Source of the DNA: CAVVVS01 sp963751355
GTDB taxonomy: Bacteria > Bacteroidota > Ignavibacteria > Ignavibacteriales > Ignavibacteriaceae
NCBI GenBank assembly: GCA_963751355.1
Contig: CAVVVS010000111.1
Span: forward strand, 124,001 to 188,000
Length of the DNA: 64,000 bases
Direction: 5' to 3'
Under the pieces are notes generated by a model that was not told the DNA's origin, made no database searches, and saw only the letters and a program-made list of their open reading frames with translations. The translations under genes were made by a program, and so were the position numbers. Shown here piece by piece: positions 1 through 9,520 of this stretch (positions within the stretch are counted from its first letter, which is position 1; the number at the start of each line of letters is the position of its first letter).

Positions 1-524
1 ATGATCCGGATATGCTGGTGGTTGGAATGGTTGGCTGGGGCCCTGCTTTGCATGCAACTAGACTGACACCGAATGAAGAATACACTCATATTAGTTTATG
101 GAGCTTGCTTTCCGCTCCGCTTCTTTTGGGATGCGACTTAAACAGACTGGATAACTTTACCTTAAATCTTTTAACAAATGATGAAGTACTTGCTGTCGAT
201 CAAGATCCTCTAGGACATCAGGCACACAGAGTTTACAAAGAAGACGGTAAGCAAATTTGGGTTAAAGATTTAGCAACCGGTTCAAAAGCGGTTGGACTTT
301 TCTATGTCGGCGGTCAGCGTAAAAATCCGGCTGACTATTTCCAATGGGGAAACGGTCATAAAGAAACTAAGATTGTATTAACTGCATCGGAAATCGGTAT
401 TACCGGAAAATTTAAAGTCAGAGATTTGTGGCGGCAAAAGGATCTTGGAATATTCCAAAATAAATTTGAAGCGGAAGTCCCTTATCACGGTGTAGTTCTT
501 ATAAGTGTGACTCCCCAAAAATAA
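1..524 (+). CDS. GH27 alpha-galactosidase-like glycosidase, C-terminal part (5' truncated by window edge)
   Basis: C-terminal part of a glycoside hydrolase family 27 enzyme, which removes terminal alpha-linked galactose or N-acetylgalactosamine. The frame is open from base 3 to the TAA at 522-524, so the true start is left of the window. The first visible residues, DPDMLVVG, match the conserved (N)DPDM block of the family. SAPLLLGCDL and NDEVLAVDQDPLG follow, both typical of GH27, and about 95 residues of a C-terminal beta-sandwich close the protein. About 174 residues are seen; family members usually have about 400 or more, so the nucleophile region lies outside. The ATG at 12 is internal to the motif and is not the start. 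The neighbours (fucosidase remnant, GH89, GH31) place it in a glycan-degradation block. Galactose versus GalNAc specificity cannot be told from this part. Confidence 0.9.
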   Translation, partial: DPDMLVVGMVGWGPALHATRLTPNEEYTHISLWSLLSAPLLLGCDLNRLDNFTLNLLTNDEVLAVDQDPLGHQAHRVYKEDGKQIWVKDLATGSKAVGLFYVGGQRKNPADYFQWGNGHKETKIVLTASEIGITGKFKVRDLWRQKDLGIFQNKFEAEVPYHGVVLISVTPQK

Positions 525-730
525 TTTTAGGGAAATAAATATAAAGGACAGAAAAGTAAATCTCAGGACATTGTATTTGCTGTTAAAATTATTTAGATAA
601 AAATAATTACCACTACACTATTTCCTTTAAGTTGAGTCTGTAACAAGAGGGAATAAAGAAAAATACTTAGGCATGCATTGTGAGATAGAATTTATTTATA
701 ATTGATATGGAATAAATCTAATAATCTTGA

Positions 731-1204
731 ATTATAAAGGATAGAAAATCCCACAAATGGAGTCTAAAGGGAATGAAGCAAATCCTAGATGACACTTTCA
801 AAAATAATTTAGTATCCGGAGCAACAGTTTCGGCAACCAATGAAAAAAATGACAATTCTGCTTCAAATATTCTCGATCAAAATGAAAATACTTATTGGAC
901 GACTCAAAGCGGAATTGATACCACTTCGTTAATTTTTATTCTTCCGGATAAACAAACTTTTAACGTGGTACAGCTGCAATAGCATATTCTGAGCGGTAAG
1001 CATATTGAAAAATTCAGTCTGGAAAGCTGGACAGGAAACAAATGGAAAAAATTTGCGGAAGATACTATGGTAGGTTATAATAGTTTACTTAAATTCCCGG
1101 AAGTATCGACACACAAAGTTAAGTTAATAATACAACAATCACGCACTAGTCCAACTCTATCTAATTTTGGATTATTTAAATCACCATCAATAAACAGTAA
1201 ATGA
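731..1204 (+). pseudogene. Remnant of a GH29 alpha-L-fucosidase C-terminus (F5/8-type carbohydrate-binding domain) with an in-frame stop
   Basis: One reading frame carries the tail of a fucosidase-like protein, broken by a TAG at 980-982. Before it the text reads MKQILDDTFKNNL, then a discoidin-like stretch with NILDQNENTYWTT. After it the same frame continues with EKFSLESWTGNKWKKFAED, KFPEVSTHKVKLI and LSNFGLF to a TGA at 1202-1204. This matches the linker and F5/8-type C domain usually found behind the GH29 catalytic barrel. The TAG sits where families usually have Glu (LQEHI), so a single G-to-T change explains it. No catalytic domain precedes it: 525-730 is non-coding in every frame I read. 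The gene has therefore lost its 5' part and taken a nonsense mutation. Assignment to GH29 rather than another CBM32 protein is an inference from the motif order. Confidence 0.7.
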
Positions 1205-1343
1205 AGACTAATGAATAAGATAAAATAATCAGTTATTATGTTTAACAATAGTTCAAAGATTATTTAATAATTTTTAAAATAATTTCTGAATAGAGTAATT
1301 TTTCCATATCAATTAAATCGTAAAATTAATCGGGTATTTACGG

Positions 1344-4226
1344 ATGAATAATAAATTAAAAATCGTTTCTTTCTTTTTCTTGCTTCTCTTTCTGCAATGT
1401 ACAATCCTTTCACAAACAAAAACCGGAGGTAACCAGCCTGAAGCGGTTACAGCAGCATACGGTGTACTGAACCGAACCGTTCCGCAAGAAGCCAAAAATT
1501 TCCGTCTAATGCTAATTGAGAACAATAAAGCGAATGATGAATTTGAGGTAGAAGCTTCAAACGGAATAGTTACGGTGAAAGGAAACAGTTCAATTGCATT
1601 AACTAGGGGAATATATTATTATCTCAGACATGCAGACAACAGTATGATTACGTGGAACGGCAGCCATAGAAATCTTCCTAAAGTCCTTCCTGATTATCCG
1701 AGAACCAAAATTGTTACACCATATAAATATCGATTGTATTATAATGTCTGCACGTTTGGATATACAACTGCATTTTGGAATTGGGAGCAGTGGCAGAAAG
1801 AAATTGATTGGATGGCGCTTCACGGCATAAATATGCCTTTAGCTATGATTGGTCAGGAAGCAGTTTGGCAGAAAGTCTGGAAGGAAATGGGAATAAAGGA
1901 TAGCGAATTAGCTGACTACTTTACAGGACCGGCTTTTTTGCCGTGGCACCGGATGGGCAATGTTAACAAGCACGGAGGTCCGCTTCCTAAAAGTTACTTC
2001 AAAAAAAGTGAGGAACTACAAAAGAAAATTCTAACAAGAATGCGGGAATTGGGAATGAATCCTATTGTACCGGCGTTTTCGGGCTACGTACCAAACGCAT
2101 TCAAACGTATTTATCCGGATGCCAATATAATTACAATGAAACCCTGGGCGGGTTTTCCGCCATCGAATGGAACATTCATGCTTTCTCCACTTTCAAAACA
2201 TTTTGTACAAATCGGTAAAAAATTCATTCAAGAATATCAAAAAATCTACGGTCGTAATCATTTTTATCTTGCAGATGCTTTTAATGAAATGACCGTGCCC
2301 GTTACAAAAAAAGGAAGATATAAAGAACTGGCTGCTTTCGGTAAAGCTATTTTCAATTCAATTAATGCCGGCGATTCCAAAGGTATTTGGGTAATGCAAG
2401 GCTGGTTATTCTTTAATGATTCAGGCTTTTGGGATAAACCTTCCGTCAAAGCATTGCTTAAAGATGTACCTGATAAACGGATGATAATCATCGATTTGGC
2501 TGACGAACTTTTTCATGGCTGGAAAAAACTGGACGGATTTTTCGGTAAACAATGGATTTACAGTATAATTCATAATTTCGGCGGTCACAATCAATGGTTC
2601 GGCAATCTTCCTTTATATTCTAAAGATCCTATCAACATGCTTTCGGATACGGCTCACGGAAATTTATTGGGATTTGGAGTATCGCCGGAGGGTATTGATA
2701 ATAATGAAGTCGTATATGAACTTTTAACTGATATGGCTTGGCAGAATAAGTCCTTGGATTTAAATAATTGGATTGCACAATATTGCATGGCTCGCTATGG
2801 TGCATATCCTTCCGCAATGAAAGAAGCCTGGGTATATTTAATCAAATCGGTTTATTCTACCGGGAATAATTTCCCGCTGTATTTTTACCAGGAACGTCCG
2901 CGTTCTGCCGAATATCACGGATGGCTGTCATCAAATAATTTTGATAAAGCTGCTGAACTTTTTCTTTCCTGTTCCGATTCCTTGAAAGAGAGTGATCTCT
3001 ATAATGCAGATGCTATCCAAATTGCCGCTCAGTTTGTTAGTAATAAAGTTGATTTTTTATTGAACCGGGCAATTTATTGGTATGGTAAACGTAATAAAGC
3101 ACAAATGAAGAATGCATTCAATTCTGCATTTGTATTGCTGAAAAAAGTTGATGAATTACTTAATAACCATCCGCTTTATCGATTGCAAAGATGGGTTCGC
3201 CTTGCCAGAAGTTGGGGAACTTCGCCTCAAGAAAAAGATTTTTATGAATCGAATGCGAAACGTCAGATAACAACCTGGGGTGGTCCTTATCTTTCAGAAT
3301 ATGCGGCTAAAGAATGGGGCGGTCTAATTAAGGATTATTATTTGCAACGATGGAAAAGGTTTGCAGACAGTTTGGAAACCGGGACAAATTATAATATTTA
3401 CTCTTGGGAAGAAAAATGGATCACCACCCCCGTAAAAGGTTTGAGTAATAAGAAATTAAATGACTCGATAGAATATGCTAAACAATTAATTTCGAAATCT
3501 ATTAAAGATTGTAACAAATTTTCGGAACAAGTAACAATAAAGCTTACCCGGAACCAACACGATGAAGAAATATGTTCTTTAGAGCCGAAGAAATCCGGTT
3601 TAAAAATATATTACACTATGGATGGTTCCGAACCTTCGATAAATTCGAATTTTTATTCAAAGCCTTTCAACGTAGAACTGCCGGTTGAAATAAAAGCTGT
3701 TACCTATAAAGACAATAAAAAATTTGGGGATCTGATATATCGGACATACAGCTTATCGTATGGTGCGTCTGTTAAATTAATTACGAATGTGAGCCCTAAA
3801 TATAAAGATAAGAGTGCAGTTTTATTAACAGACGGAGTAAACGGGAGTCTCAACTTTAATGACGGGAAATGGCTTGGTTTTGAAGGTAATGATTTTGGAG
3901 CGATAATTGATTTAGGAAAAAATACCAGTGTCCGTGAAATCAGCACCGGATTTCTTCAAAATATCGGCAGCTGGATTTTCCTGCCCGACTCAATAACTTA
4001 CTCGGTATCATCAAACGGCAAAGATTTTCATATGGTTTCAGTATTAAAAAACAGCATCTCCGAAAAGAAAGAAGGTGCGTTTACAAAATCCTTTGATGCA
4101 AAATTAAAAGATACTAAAGCTAGATATATAAAAGTATATGCCAAAAGCATCGGTAATTGTCCGCCATGGCATTCAGCAGCAGGTAAAAAAGCGTGGTTAT
4201 TTGTCGATGAGGTCAGTGTAAATTAG
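1344..4226 (+). CDS. Secreted alpha-N-acetylglucosaminidase, GH89 (NAGLU family)
   Basis: Exo-enzyme removing terminal alpha-linked N-acetylglucosamine. A signal peptide (1 to about 24, ending near ILSQ) is followed by the N-terminal NAGLU domain. The barrel carries the family signatures NWEQWQKEIDWMALHGIN, GQEAVWQKVW and GPAFLPWHRMGN. Catalytic Glu candidates are E315 (DAFNEM) and E455 (PEGIDNNEVVYEL), in the same contexts as human NAGLU E316 and E446. A helical C-terminal domain follows to about 710. Two add-ons come after it: a chitobiase-C-like module (about 750-800, YYTMDGSEPS) and an F5/8-type C carbohydrate-binding domain (about 818-960, DGKWLGFEGND). At 960 residues it is longer than human NAGLU because of these modules. 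Family assignment is secure. Whether the target is mucin-like glycan, heparin-like chains or a microbial polysaccharide is open. Confidence 0.95.
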   Translation: MNNKLKIVSFFFLLLFLQCTILSQTKTGGNQPEAVTAAYGVLNRTVPQEAKNFRLMLIENNKANDEFEVEASNGIVTVKGNSSIALTRGIYYYLRHADNSMITWNGSHRNLPKVLPDYPRTKIVTPYKYRLYYNVCTFGYTTAFWNWEQWQKEIDWMALHGINMPLAMIGQEAVWQKVWKEMGIKDSELADYFTGPAFLPWHRMGNVNKHGGPLPKSYFKKSEELQKKILTRMRELGMNPIVPAFSGYVPNAFKRIYPDANIITMKPWAGFPPSNGTFMLSPLSKHFVQIGKKFIQEYQKIYGRNHFYLADAFNEMTVPVTKKGRYKELAAFGKAIFNSINAGDSKGIWVMQGWLFFNDSGFWDKPSVKALLKDVPDKRMIIIDLADELFHGWKKLDGFFGKQWIYSIIHNFGGHNQWFGNLPLYSKDPINMLSDTAHGNLLGFGVSPEGIDNNEVVYELLTDMAWQNKSLDLNNWIAQYCMARYGAYPSAMKEAWVYLIKSVYSTGNNFPLYFYQERPRSAEYHGWLSSNNFDKAAELFLSCSDSLKESDLYNADAIQIAAQFVSNKVDFLLNRAIYWYGKRNKAQMKNAFNSAFVLLKKVDELLNNHPLYRLQRWVRLARSWGTSPQEKDFYESNAKRQITTWGGPYLSEYAAKEWGGLIKDYYLQRWKRFADSLETGTNYNIYSWEEKWITTPVKGLSNKKLNDSIEYAKQLISKSIKDCNKFSEQVTIKLTRNQHDEEICSLEPKKSGLKIYYTMDGSEPSINSNFYSKPFNVELPVEIKAVTYKDNKKFGDLIYRTYSLSYGASVKLITNVSPKYKDKSAVLLTDGVNGSLNFNDGKWLGFEGNDFGAIIDLGKNTSVREISTGFLQNIGSWIFLPDSITYSVSSNGKDFHMVSVLKNSISEKKEGAFTKSFDAKLKDTKARYIKVYAKSIGNCPPWHSAAGKKAWLFVDEVSVN

Positions 4227-4308
4227 ACTATTAATGTATGATCCTTTAAGGTTGAAATGAATTAAATGCATTCAATATTTACTTAGTATTGAGGTACGGG
4301 TCAATAAA

Positions 4309-4342
4309 TTATTAAATATGTTAACGTTAACATATTTAATAA
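4309..4342. promoter_or_regulatory. Perfect 34-bp palindrome with LacI-family-type operator core
   Basis: Every base from 4309 to 4325 is mirrored in 4326-4342. The centre reads TGTTAACGTTAACA (4319-4332), with the central CG step usual in LacI-family operators. It lies about 174 bp upstream of the GH31 start and 82 bp after the GH89 stop. No T-run follows, which argues against a simple terminator. I infer an operator controlling the GH31/M1 genes. The regulator is not in the window. Confidence 0.6.
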
Positions 4343-4515
4343 AATCTAATTGCAACGAAAACCTTTCAATAGTTTTAATATCTGCAGAGTTTTTAATTTT
4401 TAGATTAAAAAAAATATAACTTAAATTTGAAAACTATATTGGAATCATATGTCGTTTTAAGAAAAATTAAATAATTTGTAGTCAGGGTTCTTTTAATTAA
4501 GCACGGAGAATTAAT

Positions 4516-7254
4516 ATGTTGCGTAATTTACTTTTACTATCCCTTTTTGCTTGTCTAGCTGTAAGTTCAAATTATTCGCAGAACAAAAATTCTAATGATT
4601 TTATGCAGACCGGCAATACGTTTACATCAAAGAATGTACGGATACAATTTCTTTCACCCACTTTAGTGAGGCTGGAATATTCATCATCGAATAAATTTAT
4701 AAACGCACCGACTGCAGTAGTACTAAAGCGGGATTGGAAACCGGTTAAAATATCCGTTGAAAAAAAGAATGGCTGGATTATTTTATCGACTCAAAAAATT
4801 ACATTACGATATCAACCCGGAAAGGGAAAGTTTACAAAAGATAATTTAAAAATTGCCTGGAACAATGCAGGTAAAGAAATGTCCTGGGCTCCTGGGGATT
4901 CGGATAAAGGGAATCTCGGCGGATTAGCCCGGTCCCTGGACGGAATAAGGAAAGACAGGCTGCCGAAATTTACACCAGGCATACTCAGTAAAAGCGGTTA
5001 TTTTCTGCTTGATGACAGTAATACTCCGGTGTGGGATAAAAAATCATCATGGATAGTTCCTCGCAATCAAAAAGACGATCAAGATTGGTATTTCTTTGTC
5101 TACGGCAGGGATTACCAACATGTACTCAAGGAGTATGCAGAATTATGCGGGAAAATCCCGATGGTACCGAAATATATTCTAGGAGGCTGGATTACCGATT
5201 TGAATTACGAATATCTTAAGAATTCAGATATGGTTAAAAATTATGATTACTCAGATAAAAATATAAAAAATGAAATAATGAAATTCAGAAAGGAAGGCAT
5301 CCCACTTGATATTATGGTTCTTGATTTTGCCTGGCATAATTACGGCTGGAAAGGCGGATATGATTGGAGCCCGATTTTTCCGCATCCAAAGCAATTTTTA
5401 GATTGGGCACATGAAAACGGGATTAAAGTTACTTTAAATGATCATCCCGGTTACGGACACGAAAGCGTTCTTTCCGAGGCAGACAGTCATGCAGCAGAAG
5501 TAAGAAAAGAACTGAACAAAAAAAATCCGCCGAAACCAAAGTTTAAACTTGATATAAAAAAAGATTGGAAATTTAAAACCGATCCGGAAAATCTAGGGGA
5601 ATTACAAAAGTGGTATTCACCGGAGATAAATGATAACGAATGGAAAACTATATCTGCAGATAATGCCTGGGAAAATCAAGGATATCCCAAATATGACGGC
5701 TATGCCTGGTATCGGAAATTGGTGCGGATACCGGCTGCTGCTAAAAACGATTCTTTAAAAATAATTTTTGGCGGAGTTGACGATGCTTATGTTCTTTATA
5801 TTAATGGCCGGAAAGCAGCTCATTTCGGAAGTCCCGGCAGCAGCGTATATAATACACTTACGTACACAAATATATTACCGTACGTAAAATTCGGAGAAAA
5901 AAATTTAATTGCAGTTCGCGTTCATGATTGGGGTGGTTACGGAGGAATTTATGGTAATCCTGTAGAAATATCGGATAAAATCCCTGAAGGAGGAATCCGG
6001 TTCAACCTTGCCGACAAGCATCAAGCGGAAGTGTTTATGAGAGTGCTTCATGATCCCTTAATTAATGAAGGAGTAGATTTCTGGTGGATCGACGGCGGTA
6101 GCGGTTCGTGCAATATGAACGGATTGAACCCGCAGATGTGGACTAACCGCGTTTATTATGATTTTACACAAAAAGATACAAAAAAGCGGGCATTTGTATT
6201 TAGCCGTTACGGCGGCTGGGGAAATAATAGATATCCCGGAATGTTCACGGGTGATACTCACTCGCAATGGACTGTCCTAAATTATGAAGTGCCTTTTACC
6301 GCACGCGGCGGTAATGTTTTGATGCCGTATATTACTCATGATATCGGCGGCTTTTTAGGAAAGAAAATCGATTTTGATCTTTATGCCCGTTGGGTTGAGT
6401 TCGGTGCATTAAGCCCTATTTTAAGATTGCACAGCGCATTCGAAAATCCGGAGGACGGTAATTTACGTATGCCCTGGACTTACGGGCAAAAAGGAATCGA
6501 TGTAGTAAAAAAATACTTCCGACTTAGATATAGTTTGATTCCTTATATATATACTTATTGCAGAATTGCCCACGATAATTCTCTTCCGATAGTTCGTCCG
6601 TTATACCTGGAATACCCATCTCTGGATAAAGCTTATAATTATCCCGGTGAATATTTCTTCGGAAAAGAAATTCTAGTTGCTCCTGTTACGAAACCCGGCA
6701 GCAAAACCGAAATTTATCTTCCGCCGGGTGAGTGGTATGATTATTTTACCGGCGAAAAATATAACGGTGATGAAGTCTTGCATAAAAACTACGCGGTAGA
6801 TGAGATCCCTATGTTTGTAAAAGCAGGTTCGGTTATCCCGACACAACCGGTACGCGCATACATAAACGAAAAACCACTTGATTCATTAACTGTTAATATT
6901 TATGGATCAAAATCCGGTAAGTTTGATCTCTATAATGACGATGGAATATCTCTATCATATAATTCCGGTAAATTTGCGAGGACTCCGATCTCATATTCAA
7001 ATGTTAATGATGCTCAACCCGAAGTTAATATTGGTCCTACCAAAGGCAATTATAAAGGACAGGTTAGAACAAGAACGTATACAATAAAAATTCACGGAAT
7101 AAACAAACCATACACCTTGCAATTTAACGGAAAAATGCTCAATGAAAATAATAACGATTCAAGCTATTGGAAATGGGATAAAGAAAAATCGATCTTAAAT
7201 ATAATGTTTAAGCCGGTTAACATTAGAGAAAAAATTAATATTCGATTTAAATAA
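4516..7254 (+). CDS. Secreted GH31 alpha-glycosidase with a jelly-roll domain inserted in the catalytic barrel
   Basis: Retaining alpha-glycosidase of family GH31 (alpha-glucosidase/alpha-xylosidase group). Signal peptide 1 to about 22 (ends SNYSQ). N-terminal mutarotase-like domain to about 210, then the barrel with LDIMVLDFAWH and the nucleophile context VDFWWIDGG (D526). The acid/base candidate is D580 in FTGDTHSQW. The HSAFENPEDGNLRMPW block and a C-terminal DUF5110-like sandwich complete the family pattern. Residues about 345-485 interrupt the barrel with a galactose-binding jelly roll resembling GH2 sugar-binding domains (WYSPEINDNEW, GYAWYRKLVRIP, YINGRKAAHFG, NLIAVRVHDWGG). At 912 residues it is longer than the usual 650-800. 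It ends 28 bp before the M1 peptidase, so the two may share a transcript. Substrate is not predictable from the sequence. Confidence 0.92.
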   Translation: MLRNLLLLSLFACLAVSSNYSQNKNSNDFMQTGNTFTSKNVRIQFLSPTLVRLEYSSSNKFINAPTAVVLKRDWKPVKISVEKKNGWIILSTQKITLRYQPGKGKFTKDNLKIAWNNAGKEMSWAPGDSDKGNLGGLARSLDGIRKDRLPKFTPGILSKSGYFLLDDSNTPVWDKKSSWIVPRNQKDDQDWYFFVYGRDYQHVLKEYAELCGKIPMVPKYILGGWITDLNYEYLKNSDMVKNYDYSDKNIKNEIMKFRKEGIPLDIMVLDFAWHNYGWKGGYDWSPIFPHPKQFLDWAHENGIKVTLNDHPGYGHESVLSEADSHAAEVRKELNKKNPPKPKFKLDIKKDWKFKTDPENLGELQKWYSPEINDNEWKTISADNAWENQGYPKYDGYAWYRKLVRIPAAAKNDSLKIIFGGVDDAYVLYINGRKAAHFGSPGSSVYNTLTYTNILPYVKFGEKNLIAVRVHDWGGYGGIYGNPVEISDKIPEGGIRFNLADKHQAEVFMRVLHDPLINEGVDFWWIDGGSGSCNMNGLNPQMWTNRVYYDFTQKDTKKRAFVFSRYGGWGNNRYPGMFTGDTHSQWTVLNYEVPFTARGGNVLMPYITHDIGGFLGKKIDFDLYARWVEFGALSPILRLHSAFENPEDGNLRMPWTYGQKGIDVVKKYFRLRYSLIPYIYTYCRIAHDNSLPIVRPLYLEYPSLDKAYNYPGEYFFGKEILVAPVTKPGSKTEIYLPPGEWYDYFTGEKYNGDEVLHKNYAVDEIPMFVKAGSVIPTQPVRAYINEKPLDSLTVNIYGSKSGKFDLYNDDGISLSYNSGKFARTPISYSNVNDAQPEVNIGPTKGNYKGQVRTRTYTIKIHGINKPYTLQFNGKMLNENNNDSSYWKWDKEKSILNIMFKPVNIREKINIRFK

Positions 7255-7282
7255 AGCAAATATTCTTAGTCTGAGCGTCATC

Positions 7283-8998
7283 ATGAAAAAGATACTATGT
7301 CTCTTCACATTAATGGTTTTCATTCTTGTGCAAATTGATTTTGCACAGGAACCTTCACATTACGATTGGGGGAAGTTTACAAAAGCGGATTCGTTGCGCG
7401 GGTATTTATCTCCTCTTCGTTCCTGCTATGATGTAACATATTACGATCTGGATATTGCAATAGATACGGCTGCCCGTTCAATAAAAGGATACAATCTGAT
7501 AAGATTCAAGGTAGTTAATTCATTTGATAAAATGCAGGTCGATCTTTTTCCTAATATGCAGGTTGATAAGATTGAATTTGAAGACGGTACTCAGTTGAAA
7601 TATTCACGTGAATACGGAGCGGTGTTTATAACCATGCCGGAAGAACTGAAGAAAAATACCGAACATCAAATTAAATTTTATTATTCAGGTAAACCGCAAA
7701 TTGCAAAAAATCCCCCCTGGGACGGCGGTTTTATCTGGAGAAGAGATAAAGAAGGCGTTCTCTGGATTGCTGTTACCTGCCAAGGCACCGGCGCTAGTCT
7801 TTGGTGGCCAAACAAAGATCATCAATCGGATGAACCCGACAGCATGATGTTAAGTGTGTCTGTTCCGAAAGGACTGGAAGATATTTCCAACGGCAGATTA
7901 AGAAGCAAGCAGTATTTACCCGGCGGAATGACAAAATATAATTGGTTTATAAGTTATCCGATAAATAATTATAATGTTACAATTAATGTCTGCAAATTCG
8001 ATCATTTCGGTGATACTTATACCAGCAGCGACGGGAGCAAACTAACACTGGATTATTATGTGTTACCCGAAAATCTCGAAAAGGCAAAGAAGCAATTCAA
8101 GCAGGCAAAATTAATGCTGAAAGCTTTTGAACATTATTTCGGAAAGTACCCTTTCTACCGCGACGGGTATAAATTAATAGATGCTCCGCATAACGGGATG
8201 GAGCATCAAACAGCAGTTGCATACGGCAATCATTATTGGAATGGTTACGTGGGGAGATCAAGTTCCCGTGAGGGATTAAAATTTGATTTTATCATTGTTC
8301 ATGAAAGCGCCCACGAATGGTGGGGAAATAATATCACTTCAAAAGATATCGCGGATATGTGGATACATGAAAGTTTCGGTGCTTATGCCGAGGCTCTTTT
8401 TGTTGAATATTACTGGGGACATAAAGCCGCACTTGATTATATTAATGCAAAAAAACAAAATGTAAGAAACAATGAACCGATCATTGGTCCGTATAATGTT
8501 AACCACGAAGGTGCAGGCGATATGTACGATAAGGGACAGCTTGTGCTCAATACGCTCCGGGACGTCATCAATAATGACTCACTCTGGTTTTCTATTTTGA
8601 GAGGGCTCCAGCACAAATTTGCACTGCAAACGGTGGATGCCGACGATATTACAAATTATATTAACGAGAGAACGGGGAATAACTATAATTATTTCTTTGA
8701 TCAATTTCTGAGATATCCGAAATTGCCTGTGTTCACGGCTTACGTGGTTCAAAAGGGAAATGAAACTGCACTTCATTATAAATGGAATGCCGATGTGGAT
8801 GATTTTAAAATGCCTTTAATGGTAACAACATCAAAAGGAAACTATGCATTTATTTATCCTACCACAAAATGGCAAACTATGAAACTAACGAATCTCGATC
8901 CGGAAGATTTTAAAGTAGATGAAGACGAATTTTTGTGCAAAGTGAATATTCGCAGATCATATATTGCGCCGGAGAGCAATATTAAGTTGTTTAGATAA
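7283..8998 (+). CDS. Secreted M1-family zinc metallopeptidase (aminopeptidase N-like)
   Basis: Zinc aminopeptidase of family M1, cleaving N-terminal residues from peptides, probably in the periplasm or outside the cell. Signal peptide about 1-22 (ends IDFAQ). The N-terminal beta domain contains DLDIAIDTAARSIKGYNLIRF. The catalytic domain carries the exopeptidase motif HNGMEHQTAVAYG, a variant of GxMEN, and the zinc site HESAHEWWGNNI (H340, E341, H344) with third ligand E363 in WIHESFG. At 571 residues it lacks the long C-terminal helical domain of PepN-type enzymes, as many Bacteroidota M1 proteins do. It starts 28 bp after the GH31 stop, which suggests co-transcription of glycan- and protein-degrading enzymes. 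Confidence 0.93.
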   Translation: MKKILCLFTLMVFILVQIDFAQEPSHYDWGKFTKADSLRGYLSPLRSCYDVTYYDLDIAIDTAARSIKGYNLIRFKVVNSFDKMQVDLFPNMQVDKIEFEDGTQLKYSREYGAVFITMPEELKKNTEHQIKFYYSGKPQIAKNPPWDGGFIWRRDKEGVLWIAVTCQGTGASLWWPNKDHQSDEPDSMMLSVSVPKGLEDISNGRLRSKQYLPGGMTKYNWFISYPINNYNVTINVCKFDHFGDTYTSSDGSKLTLDYYVLPENLEKAKKQFKQAKLMLKAFEHYFGKYPFYRDGYKLIDAPHNGMEHQTAVAYGNHYWNGYVGRSSSREGLKFDFIIVHESAHEWWGNNITSKDIADMWIHESFGAYAEALFVEYYWGHKAALDYINAKKQNVRNNEPIIGPYNVNHEGAGDMYDKGQLVLNTLRDVINNDSLWFSILRGLQHKFALQTVDADDITNYINERTGNNYNYFFDQFLRYPKLPVFTAYVVQKGNETALHYKWNADVDDFKMPLMVTTSKGNYAFIYPTTKWQTMKLTNLDPEDFKVDEDEFLCKVNIRRSYIAPESNIKLFR

Positions 8999-9019
8999 GT
9001 TTTTTTCTATAGTTAAATA

Positions 9020-9211
9020 CTATATAATGGGAATACCATTTTTTAATCTAAAATAAAACTGTCCTACAGGAAAAGCTAAAAAAATTATGAACGCCCAAAA
9101 TACTTTGTTTGTTTTTTGTTCTTGGAGGCATAGAATAATAGTTAGAATCCAATGAATAGTAAAGAGTATAACAATTATTAAAGTGATGATATTAATAATA
9201 TCGAATTTCAT
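9020..9211 (-). CDS. Small two-helix membrane protein (PLDc_N-like)
   Basis: A 63-residue protein with two hydrophobic helices, about 6-28 and 39-54, separated by a short polar turn (LQEQKTNKVFWAF). The pattern of helix, charged turn, [FL]W-rich helix ending in FP.G.FYF resembles the short PLDc_N family of membrane peptides, whose role is unknown. A strong Shine-Dalgarno (AGGGGGAATA on the minus strand) sits right before the ATG, which supports it as a real gene despite its size. It converges on the M1 peptidase, with 21 bp between the stop codons. Confidence 0.6.
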   Translation of the reverse strand: MKFDIINIITLIIVILFTIHWILTIILCLQEQKTNKVFWAFIIFLAFPVGQFYFRLKNGIPII

Positions 9212-9520
9212 TATTCCCCCTATTCTTGATTTTCAGTTGTATAATTCCCCGGATTCTCCTCGGGTAGTATTACTCCGGTTTATCATCTAAAAACAATAAT
9301 AATTATATTGAAATAAATTAGCAAACATCTCAAACAAAAAATAAGCACATTTTCGGTTATAAAAGAACTATAAATATCGACGCTGATATTTAGATATAAA
9401 ATTTTCCGAAATGATTAAATTAAAACTTTATTATAATTAAATTTCCTTAATTCTTTCAATTTCATTATTTTACAAGTTGCTATTTCTATTTTCGTGTGAC
9501 TTTTAATCAGTGGAGAAAAA
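9212..9520. other. Intergenic region between divergent genes
   Basis: 309 bp between the small membrane protein and the S9 peptidase, which are divergent, so it should hold both promoters. I see a G+C-richer stretch at 9246-9280 and otherwise AT-rich DNA, with no clear operator, hairpin or reading frame. Confidence 0.5.

Noticed and set aside
4240..4254. 15-base sequence GATCCTTTAAGGTTG repeated at 63619-63633
   Set aside because: One or two 15-base repeats are expected by chance in 64 kb of AT-rich DNA; contexts differ and no second feature links them.
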